A stretch of 64,000 bases of DNA from Stomoxys calcitrans (taxonomy: Eukaryota; Arthropoda; Insecta; Diptera; Muscidae). The translations under genes and the position numbers were made by a program. Positions 55,491 through 64,000 of this stretch are shown piece by piece. The notes below the pieces were generated by a model. The model was not told where the DNA came from. It did not search any database and saw only the letters and a list, made by a program, of their open reading frames with translations. How positions within the stretch are numbered: the stretch's first letter is position 1; the number at the start of each line of letters is the position of its first letter. The stretch covers positions 372,001-436,000 of the forward strand of contig NC_081556.1 in the NCBI RefSeq assembly GCF_963082655.1, read 5' to 3'.

Positions 55491-55919
55491 TTGATTACTG
55501 TTAATTTTCAAACTTCATAATTTATTAGTTGCAATGGTGTTTCATGCGCTTAAATTTGCTTCATTTCAATAACCAATTCACTTTGGTATGATTCTAATTT
55601 AATTTTAGTTTATCTTCAAACTATCTTCACCACTTATTGCATATGCTCTTATTAGTTTTTATAAAGATATTAATCATATAAATCAGAAAGTTGATATATA
55701 CGCTACGTTTACTGCGCCTGCCGACGATGGTGTTCCTAAACTTCTTTGGTGATTATGATAGATCGACTTTTTGTTCATTTCCCTTTCTCGCTCGTTGTCC
55801 AGATGTTTTTGGTTGACGGTTTTTAACTTGTGGAGAAGAGAAGTTACCAACAGCTGCTGTGACGGGTCAACGAGTTGTTGGTCAAAGCATTGCCATCATT
55901 GTTTTCAACGTAAAAAATA

Positions 55920-57125
55920 GGTCTGTTCGCGTATTTTTCCAGTAAAAACTTGCAAGAGAGTAAGACCTATTTTACTATCTTTAAAAAATTTGCAAACAAA
56001 AGTACGCGAACGACTCCTAGTGAAAATTGGCAGAAAACAGCCGATTTTTGTTTTGATTGTTTTTTTTTTGATTGCTTAGGAAAACATTTGATTGCTTAGG
56101 AAACGATACTTGTGAGGTATTTTCCTTAGATAAACGTCAATTAATTGACCCGATAGTGACAAGACAAGAAGGGAAGCCATTCGTCATATCCGTGATCTCC
56201 GTGCCGCTGGACAGCCATCACAAATTACCGTGCACTAAGCTAAGAATATCATCCTTGGCGCCAAGTCGCGCAAGTTGCTGGTCCCAGACGGAATCTCTGA
56301 TCGGAAAACTGATGCTAAAGAATCTGGATCTGCCTAGAGTCGAGTACCTTACAACTGTCCTCAGCCTGTCTGAACACTATTATAGTACCCGATGTTTGGA
56401 AAATGGGCATTGTGATCCCGCTACTGAAACCCGGAAAGGACACGAGCAAGGGAGAGTCGTACAGACCTTCTCTCATCAGTAGCCAAGACGCATGAAGGAC
56501 TACTCCTCCCGATCCTCTCGTTGGACAATTTCCACTCGCCGAGCATCCGCATGCAATTCGAAGATTGCATAGGACTACAACTGCTTTACATTCCATCACC
56601 GTACACAAAAGTAGTAACAACGTTTTCAAGTCCTTTGCTGACATGCTTCTGGATATTGTGGCTGGACAAATTGCTACGACCACTGATGTGAATCTAAGGG
56701 AGCTTTCTATTTGGTCATGTAGCGGCTACGGACACTTTGTTATCATTGAAGATATCTGCATTCATTAATAATTAGCAGACTACTTGTGCGTCAATCCCAT
56801 TGCAGCATCTTCCCTCCTTAACAAATTCAAAGGAACGGTGTTGGTTTCATCGTAGCTCTCCGAAGGAGGATGATTCCATCAAAACACTTAATTGTGATGA
56901 TTCCATCAAAACCAATAATTGCTCTTTTCTTGGTATCTGGAAGGAAACAATGTTTTAATTAAGATTTTCCAAATAATTCCGCAAATTTTACACTTACTTT
57001 CTAATGTATAACAACCGACTTGAAGTAAAATGACATCATTTGGCGAGTTTTCTGTACATGAACATTTGCCCTCTCTCGCGCTTTCTTCTGCTGGCAAATA
57101 AAGTACGCGAACGACTTCCAGTAAA
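55920..57125. mobile_element. Possible DNA element with GTTCGCGTA inverted ends
   Basis: GGTCTGTTCGCGTATTTTTC at 55921 faces AAAGTACGCGAACGACTTCC ending near 57120. A third copy (AAAGTACGCGAACGACTCC) lies at 55999. A LINE fragment sits between. Inverted identity is about 10-12 bp and no target duplication was found. Confidence 0.3.
56165..56765 (+). pseudogene. LINE ORF2 remnant (RT fingers plus distal fragment)
   Basis: REAIRHIRDLRAAGQPSQIT at about 56170-56230, then KSRKLLVPDGIS, then in another frame LMLKNLDLPRVEYLTTVL, and after a frameshift NTIIVPDVWKMGIVIPLLKP (56370-56435) with KDTSKGESYRP. These are the fingers-region signatures of jockey/I-type LINE reverse transcriptases. After 56610 the sequence jumps to IVAGQIATTTDVNLRELSIW (56655-56715), which corresponds to the distal part at 26190-26280, so the catalytic palm is deleted. 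Same family as 25685-26636. Inactive. Confidence 0.8.
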
Positions 57126-57354
57126 AATTTGTGCACATTTGCACAGATATGTTTACATACCTTTCCATAAATAGCAGTTAAGCAAACTGGCATTGACGTA
57201 GCAAGGATAAGATTTGACCCTCAAAATTTTAACTAATTATAGGACTGGGTCGTATGGTAAAAAATTTTAGTAACAATAGACATTTTGCAGAAAAACTTTT
57301 TGTAAAACGTGTTTTTTGAATAGAGTATGTAGACTTTTCTGTACCACTGTATAT

Positions 57355-57398
57355 GGAGGCCACCGTAGCGCAGAAGCTAGCATGTCCGCCTATTAGTG
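57355..57398 (+). repeat. SINE-A head fragment
   Basis: GGAGGCCACCGTAGCGCAGA then AGCTAGCATGTCCGCCTAT; cut off before the B-box where repeat H begins. Confidence 0.8.
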
Positions 57399-57884
57399 TA
57401 GGTCGATTGGGATTGTAGGTCTTGAGCCCCTATAGAGTGCAATTCTTATACGGTTTGGCTGGAATTTTTCCCCACAAGGACTTTTACTATGGCTTCAACA
57501 TCCAATCCAAGTATGGCCCGAATCGATCCACTATCTGATATATCTCAAATAGCATAGCAATTCTTATCCATTATCCTTTTTATACCCACCACCGTTGGAT
57601 GGTGGTATACTAATCTAGTCATTCCGTTTGTAACACCTCGCGGTATTGATTACGACACCATAAAGTATATATGCTCGACATTCAGAGTCGAACTCGCCAT
57701 GTCCGTCCGTCCGTCTGTCGAAATCACGATAGCGGTCGAACGAGTAAAGCTAGCCCCTAGCCCCATTTTGCGCAGATGCTTAATATTGATGTAGGTCGGG
57801 CTGTATCGGTTCAGATATGGATATAGCTCCCATATAAACCGATCTCCCGACTTGACTTCTTGAGCCCCTGGAAGCCGCAGAGCC
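57399..57884 (+). repeat. Repeat H, two joined fragments
   Basis: GTGTAGGTCGATTGGGATTG and TATACGGTTTGGCTGGAATT, then a new start at 57578 (TATACCCACCACCGTTGGAT, GGTGGTATACTAATC). Then CATGTCCGTCCGTCCGTCTG and ATATAGCTCCCATATAAACC, breaking into SINE-A at 57885. Confidence 0.75.
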
Positions 57885-58008
57885 TAGCATGTCCGCTTAT
57901 GACGCTGAAAGCCATGTTCAGCGTTGGTATTGATATATAAGAAGTTTGCCCCGGTTCCTTAATGGGATGTTCATTGTCAAATTTGTGCAAATGTAATGTT
58001 GTGTCATT
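57885..58008 (+). repeat. SINE-A copy with internal deletion
   Basis: GCAGAGCCTAGCATGTCCGC and TTATGACGCTGAAAGCC (head), then directly AAGAAGTTTGCCCCGGTTCC and TTAATGGGATGTTCATTG (3' end). The middle of the element is missing. Confidence 0.75.
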
Positions 58009-58844
58009 CTAAATTGTAATGGCCTCTGATATAATAGTAGCAGATGTTGCATCCACAATCGACCCGCATAAATAATTTACATAATTTTAAAGAGGCTTCA
58101 AGTCTGAGTCCAGGCTACAATCCAGTGCACCCCATTCGAAAGGACGCTTAAAAGTATGTAACACACAATGATAAATAGCAACACCTTAAAGTATGCTTTG
58201 CAAATTGGATTAAGACCAAAAGAGTTGTTATCGTTGTTTCATGCCTGTGTTTTGTTCTCCCGCCAGTCGAATGTTTGCGCTCGCCCGTTTGTATTTGCAG
58301 TGGGAGGGAATAGTTGCTTACATTTGTTGAGATGCTATGGCATTCCTGCTTAGACTCCTTGCAATATTCATACGATGGAACCCTCGGCGCCTGTGCCTAT
58401 GTCTGTCGCTTCGTGTGTGGTTGACTAGCTAGCTGTAACCAAATGACCCTCAATGGAGCTTTAGCTCCGCTTAATCTATATGCAAATTAGTACAAATTAC
58501 ATATGGGAGCTGCACTTCCGTTACACTGACTGTACTTTGTTGTGGCGAATGTGGTTAACCGACATTCACATAGAGCCACGATTCATTGCAGTACCACTCA
58601 AATGTCTCACTCCTACAAGATTGTAAAATTTTTGGAAAAAAAATCTTAATTTTGGCTTAACGCTTGCAGTCAGCTTCCAATACAAAATGGGATTTTTTTA
58701 AATGCTCATTTCAAGGCCAAGCAAAGCCAGACAACTGTGTGAGGCTTTGCTGTGTTAAATGTCATACAACACCATAGGTAAGCCGTTCAAGGGAACTCAA
58801 AATATTGCATTCAAGACAATTATAATAAACAATTTTGAATGTTA
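58009..58844. other. No gene seen
   Basis: Unassigned sequence; a 61-codon ORF at 58168-58353 has no recognised motif. Confidence 0.5.
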
Positions 58845-58915
58845 TTTATTTTAGGTATACTAATTTCGTCATTCCGTTTGCAACACATCCAAATATTGAC
58901 CTGAGACCCAACAAA

Positions 58916-58965
<50 letters not shown>

Positions 58966-60225
58966 TTGATCGTCTGGACAGTCTATGTTGATTGACCATG
59001 TCCGTGCTTGAAATATTGCTCAAATACTTCCTATAAGTATAGGTCGGTTGGGATTGTAAAAGAGCCATATCGGTCCATGTTTTGATGCAGCTGCCATATA
59101 AACCGATCTCTGATCTTGACTTCTTGGCCCTCTAGAGGGCCTCTTGAGCGTCTAGAAAGCTGAAAGCTTGCATGAAATGTTTTGCTCAACAGAATATGGT
59201 CTAATTCGGTTCATAACCTGATATAACTCCAATATAAACCGATCTCCTAATTAGGCTTCTTGAGCCTCTAGAGGTCGCAATCCTTATCTGACTTTTGTAC
59301 AACGACTTCTCCTGTGATCTCCAACATTCGTGCTCAATATGGTCTGAATCGGTCCATAACTTCATATAGCTCCCATATAAACCGATTACCCGATTTTTGT
59401 TTTTGACCCCCATAAAGTGCAATTCTTATACGGTTTGGCTGAAATTTTTGCACAATGACTTTAACTGTGGCTTCAACATTCAATCCAAGTATGGCCCGAA
59501 TCGGTGCCCTACCTAATATAGCTCCAATAGCATAGCAATTCGTATCCATTATCCTTTTTATACCCACCACCATTGGATGGGGGTATACTTATCTAATCAT
59601 TCCGTTTGTAACACCTCATTCTGAATCGAACTCGCCATATCCGCCCGTCTGTCGAAATCACAATAGCGGCCGAACGCGTAAAGCTGCTTGAAATTTTGCA
59701 CAGATACTTAATATTGATGTAGGTCATCAGGGATTGCAAATGGGCTGTATCGGTTCCGATTTGGATATAGCTCCCTTATAAACCGATCTCCCGATTTGAC
59801 TTCTTGAGCCCCTGGAAGCCGCAATTTTTATCCGATTTAGCTGAAAAATTTTGCACATAATGTTCTGTAAAGACTTCTAACAACCGTACCAAGTACGGTA
59901 CAAATCGGTCAAGAACCTTATACAGCTCCCATATAAACCGAACCCTCAATTTTCATCTGATTTGGCTAAAATTTTATGTTATGACTCTCAACAACTGTGC
60001 CAAGTACGGTTCAAATCGGTCTATAACCAGATATAGCTCCTAAATTTTAGCAGAATCCATGGTGGTGGGTTCCCAAGATTTGGCCCAGTCAAACTTAGCA
60101 CGCCTTTACTTGTTTTGCCTATAAAGAAATACCAGGCAAAGAACTTGACAAATGTGATGCATGGTGGAGGGTATATAAGATTCGGCCCAGCCGAACTTTG
60201 CACGTTTGTACTTCTTTTACGTCTT
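58845..60225 (+). repeat. Two adjacent repeat H copies
   Basis: The first copy starts in degraded form near 58850 (GGTATACTAATTTCGTCATT) and runs to about 59555. The second starts at 59556 (TTTTTATACCCACCACCATT, GGATGGGGGTATAC). It ends with a CCCAAGATTTGGCCCAGTCA-type end near 60080 followed by a second terminal block GAGGGTATATAAGATTCGGC with CCAGCCGAACTTTGCACG (60165-60205). Confidence 0.8.
58917..58962. repeat. (TA)23 microsatellite inside repeat H
   Basis: A perfect TA run occupies the position where other copies have AAAGTATATATATTCTTGAT. Confidence 0.95.
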
Positions 60226-61622
60226 TTACGTAAGTTACTCTGGCCTGCTTTCAGACTGGTGGAGAACAATTTCAACACAAATATCGTAGTTCGTTAAGAC
60301 TATTAGGACGAAATATTTTGTACCAACAATTTTCTTCATAACACACTGGCATCACCTAATGTCATAAGCATTTTAACTATTTCACAGATTCGTTATTTAT
60401 AAATTCCTTTTAAATGGATTTTGACAGTTGTCAACATGAAAAGGGCAATAGAGTAACAGTCCTTTAGGTATTAGCATCAACTTTGTTGCTAATAAAAATG
60501 CTCGCTAAGATCAAGATATTTTGAAATATAGAATTAGTATCATTGGGCTGAAAACTTTAATCGGACTGTATTCATTGATATGAGAGAATTAATATCCTTA
60601 AACAATCATGCTGTGGTTTTCATATCTATGACAATAGTGTAGGACTATTGTCGTTCTATGGCGATTGGCAAAGCCACAAAATTGTATTTTGTTAATATTG
60701 TCATTACACATGGTACCACAAATGTTCTGAATGGTGACATTGGTCAGAGAATAAATACAGAGGGCTCTGTGCTGCTGCATAAGCAGCCGGCATACGTAAA
60801 TGGAACTGCGACAGTCTGCCAAACGAGTGTGCAGTTTTGGAAATATGCAGCACACGCTTGGTGTAGAAAATATTATACAGTTGAGCATATCACTGACCCA
60901 TGGAGAGGAACAAGTCCCAATCTTACAATTAACTAAATTTGAGCAATATTGAAAATCATATAGCGCTAAAGAAATATATGAACTTACAAGCTTTGAAACT
61001 GAAACGTAAAATTATTGAAGTAATTTCCGAACTCTTTTGAGGCTCCAATTAGAGATTGGCGGACACATTTTTATTACGCAACACATTTACTTATCTCACC
61101 TATTTCGAAAAAGACAAATTTCATATGAGTATTTCCATTTTTAAATCAAATAAAACTTTACCTTTTGTCGCATTGGCGCAGCTGAGAGTTGAACCGTGGA
61201 ATCTTAGACGCTCAGCGCATACATCCACATCACTTTTGTTGGTAACTGACACTATCTTCCCCTGTCTATGTTTGCTAACAACACAAAAGAAAAACATTTT
61301 CTAACTTGCTTTCATCAAATACGGCCATGCTTGTTTTGTGCAGCTTTGCCATGTTCTATTTACAGACACAATGTCTCACCATTAGAATTGAGCAAATTAA
61401 ATTGGGCTTAATTTCGAGCATGCAGTTGTGAACTCAAGATATGTAGATAAACGTTATATTCAACTAAAATACAACATTTTTTTAAGTAGTTCATTCAGAA
61501 AATATAGCGTCAACGATGATATGCTATTACCCATGTTTAGTAAAGTTCTTGCTTATTTCAAAAAAAAAAACTTTTGAGGAAAATTCCAAACTCCATCCGC
61601 GTTCTAAGCTATTTTATCTATA
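60226..61622. other. No gene seen
   Basis: Overlapping ORFs of 92-96 codons (60598-60936) on both strands show no domain. Otherwise AT-rich. Confidence 0.45.
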
Positions 61623-61630
61623 CTCATGAG

Positions 61631-62590
61631 CAGTGTTGTCACTCAAGAAAATTATTTCCTACCAAAATTTAAGAAAAATCCTAGCAAAACCTATCAAATG
61701 TCCTACAAGCCGAAGTAGAGCTAGAAGACATTCCATTTGGAACACATCAAAGTATACATTCTTTTACCCTCCACCATAGGATGGAAGTATACTAATCAAG
61801 TCATACCGTTCGTAACACCTCGAAGTATTTATCTGCGACCCCATAAAGTATATATATTCTGGATCGCCTCGACATTCTGAATAGAACTAGCCATGTCCGT
61901 CCGTCTGTCGAAATCACGATAGCAGTCGAACGCGTAAGCCTAGCAGCATGACATTTTGCACAGATACTTCTTTCTGATGCAGGTCGTTGGGGATTGCAAA
62001 TGGGCCATATCGGTTCAGATTTGGATATAGCCCCCTTATAAACCGATCCCCCGATTTGACTTCTTGAGCCCATAGAAGCCTCAATTTTCTTCCGATTTGG
62101 CTAAAATTTGAATCAAAGACTTGAGTTATGACTTTCAACATCCATGTCCAGGATGATCCAAATCGTTCTTTAAACAGATATAGCCCCCATATAAACCGAT
62201 CCCCGGATTTGACTTCTTAAGCCCTTAGAAGCATAAATTTTCACCTGATTTGACTGAAACGTAGATCAAAGACTTCAGTTATGACTTCCAACATCCATGC
62301 CAAGTATGATCCAAATCGTTCTTACGCCCTTTATCTTGACATTTGAAGCAATGAGATCCTTTGTAACCCCCTGGCCCCTCGCTTTCCTTGGCTTAATTCT
62401 GCACTCTTAACGAATATACAGAAACGACACGAAGTGAACTAATTTAGAGTAATCCCCGACGATGTTTTCGGTAATTAACTTGGTATTAATATGTTGGAAA
62501 ACCTACCAAAAATTAGGCCAGCCTAACATGCTACCAAGAGAATAAAAACCTACCAATTCTGGTAGGAGCCTATCCAAAACGGCAACACTG
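61631..62590. mobile_element. hAT-like non-autonomous element with nested repeat H, 960 bp
   Basis: Left terminus CAGTGTTGTC (61631) and right terminus GGCAACACTG (ending 62590). A perfect 8-bp target duplication CTCATGAG lies at 61623-61630 and 62591-62598. CAGTG-type ends and an 8-bp duplication are hAT hallmarks. A repeat H copy (61763-62345) makes up most of the interior. No transposase. Confidence 0.9.
61763..62345 (+). repeat. Repeat H, 5' part, nested in hAT-like element
   Basis: TTTTACCCTCCACCATAGGA and TGGAAGTATACTAATCAAG, then CGTTCGTAACACCTCGAAGT, CATGTCCGTCCGTCTGTCG and two units (GGATATAGCCCCCTTATAAA, CGATTTGACTTCTTGAGCCC). The TTCGGCC-hairpin end is missing. Confidence 0.8.
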
Positions 62591-62604
62591 CTCATGAGAA
62601 GTTG

Positions 62605-62727
62605 GTTTTATTTGTACCAAATTAGTTTCCTAACTCTTCAGGAATCTTGAACTAATCATGGATACATATCATAAACTAACTTGCTTAAGTAATTAACTCA
62701 TAGTCACAATAAGCATTTTTCTGAGTG
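62605..62727 (-). repeat. Fragment of the CACTnAnAAAAATG MITE family
   Basis: The reverse complement starts CACTCAGAAAAATGCTTATT and continues TGAGTTAATTAC, CAAGTTAGTTTATGATATGT, parallel to 35215-35300. Confidence 0.55.
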
Positions 62728-63344
62728 TCATTTTCAGTCAATTATTGCCTTGCCGTCGTCGTTAACGTCATCATCATTATCGAATGGAGAATATATTTTT
62801 ATTTTTATTAACCGAAAATGTTCAGAATGTCGAATTGTGATCATAGTCGAACGGCATACCCGACCCATTTGCATATGTGTAGGCAAGGATGAGATGATTG
62901 TCACCACTACCACCACTACTACGAGTACATTGCAATACAATAGCAAACGCAAACCACAACATAGAGGGGATAAAGAGTGCAAGCGTAGAAAAGACCCTGG
63001 CATACTGAAGTATGTACTATAAATACAACAAAACACGGTTTTGGGTCAGGGTCAGACTGTAGGACAAACAAACTACACAAAGGCCAAAAAATATTGTACG
63101 CATATCACCGAAAAACGTACCACAATTTGGCAAGTAGGCAAATGACTGACAAAAAAAAACACAGAAGATTCCAATTAATAGCATCTTGATGTCCTGATTA
63201 AATTTTCATACGACATTTTAAAAAATAAAAGTAAATCTAAGTTTCATACAAAAAAAAGAAAAATCATTAACACTTTATTTTTGTAGGAAATTTCAATAAT
63301 ATGTTATTTTCATCAACATTTTTTTTTTAATTTTATTTCAATGG
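62728..63344. other. No gene seen
   Basis: Overlapping ORFs at 62734-63036 stem from an ACCACTACCACCACTACTAC patch (62910-62930) and have no domain. Confidence 0.5.
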
Positions 63345-63500
63345 AAAAGTGGTTAGGTTAGAGTGGGAATCTATTGTATTTTCTAAACAGGCTCACTTAG
63401 ACATTTTAATCCATTGTAGCGATGGACCAGGCCTTGGGTGGGGAATCGAACTCACGACCCTCGCACTAGAACGCAGCAATTCTTATTTCCTCACTAATGC
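63345..63500 (-). repeat. SINE-B copy (minus), tRNA-derived with LINE-like tail
   Basis: On the minus strand: TGCGAGGGTCGTGAGTTCGA then TTCCCCACCC (B-box-like AGTTCGATTCC, 63452-63442), body CTACAATGGATTAAAATGTC and TAAGTGAGCCTG, and the tail CTCTAACCTAACC (63363-63351). The A-box is not clear. Confidence 0.65.
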
Positions 63501-63647
63501 AGACTCTATTTTTGAGGTCTTTAGACATGTTAAACTTCTCTGCTAAGTGGTGTCGCACTGCGGCTCCCTGTTATTAAGCAAGATTGCGCTTATTAATATA
63601 AGAGAATCTTCCCCGCTGTTCCATGTTCGTAGGATTCCTCAAAAACA

Positions 63648-63960
63648 GAGGAGGCCATAGTTGAGCAGAGGTTAGCCTGTCAGCCTATGATGCCTGGGTT
63701 CGAATCCTGGAGAGAACATCAGAAAAAAATTTTTTAGCGGTGGTTACACCCTTCTAATGGTTCCGACATTTGTGAGGTACTATGTAAAAACTTCTTCACA
63801 AAGGGGTGTGGCACTGCGGCAAGCCGTTCGGACTCGGCTGTAAAAAGAAGGACCCTTATTATTGAGCTTAAGCTTGAATCGTGCAGCACTCTCACATTCA
63901 TATGTGAGAAGTTTGAGCCTGTTCTTTAATGGAATGTTTATGGGCAAAATTGCAATTTTT
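63648..63960 (+). repeat. SINE-A, most complete copy
   Basis: Head: GGAGGCCATAGTTGAGCAGA (A-box-like) and GCCTGGGTTCGAATCCTGGA (B-box GGTTCGAATCC, 63697-63707). Body: ACATCAGAAAAAAATTTTTT, GACATTTGTGAGGTACTATG, GCAAGCCGTTCGGACTCGGC, CTTATTATTGAGCTTAAGCT. 3' end: GTTCTTTAATGGAATGTTTA then GGGCAAAATTGCAATTTTT. About 310 bp; useful reference for the family. Confidence 0.85.
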
Positions 63961-64000
63961 AATATTTTCGTTCAAAAGTGTGTGAGGTTGTTTTTACGGC

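Noticed and set aside
60598..60936. Antiparallel ORFs of 92 and 96 codons
   Set aside because: Overlapping frames on both strands with no motif; length is compatible with chance.

Overview
The window looks like AT-rich, repeat-saturated nuclear DNA from a higher fly. The best guess is a calyptrate/muscid (house fly, stable fly or horn fly type). This rests on the interspersed repeat families, the Diptera-type retroelements and the scattered CA/TG/TA/CT microsatellites; it is recognition from the sequence, not a database result. I found no convincing multi-exon host protein gene. The window is best read as intergenic or long-intron DNA filled by successive transposon insertions. One 40-nt candidate micro-exon (31252-31291) is the only hint of a host gene.

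The dominant feature is a complete, apparently intact LTR retrotransposon of the Ty3/Gypsy superfamily on the minus strand (13135-23095, 9961 bp). It has two 2197-bp LTRs that differ at one position, a 4-bp target-site duplication ACAT, a tRNA-Lys-type primer-binding site, a polypurine tract, an open gag (398 codons) and an open pol (protease, reverse transcriptase, RNase H, integrase, then a C-terminal extension of about 370 residues). The two reading frames are joined by a textbook -1 frameshift cassette: slippery heptamer GGGAAAC, 7-nt spacer, then a GC-rich stem with pseudoknot potential. There is no env. The long LTRs and the primer type recall the Ulysses/Osvaldo lineage. The LTRs carry three internal arrays, including nine copies of a small inverted repeat spaced alternately 55 and 66 bp.

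The rest of the window is broken or non-autonomous elements. Tc1/mariner-type transposase remnants lie at 568-915 (-), 6722-7330 (-) and 51885-52505 (+), with a doubtful one at 51340-51700. Degenerate non-LTR retrotransposon fragments lie at 25016-25225 (-), 25685-26636 (+), 29517-30085 (-), 32225-33690 (+) and 56165-56765 (+). Four hAT-like non-autonomous elements are defined by terminal inverted repeats, three of them with 8-bp target-site duplications: 39992-40431, 46361-47682, 48418-48767 and 61631-62590. An older hAT-like shell (31801-34181) contains a nested LINE.

Two tRNA-derived SINE families are present: SINE-A at 29075, 36478, 42714, 43379, 44935, 57355, 57885 and 63648, and SINE-B at 55368 and 63345. 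A very abundant repeat, here called repeat H, has palindromic hairpins at its ends and internal units built on motifs such as ATATGGGAGCTATATCAGG; it occupies roughly 9 kb in more than a dozen pieces. Two local duplications (238 bp at 4775-5252 and 670 bp at 42243-43587) are recent or assembly-related. Remaining stretches are AT-rich DNA with microsatellites in which I see no gene.
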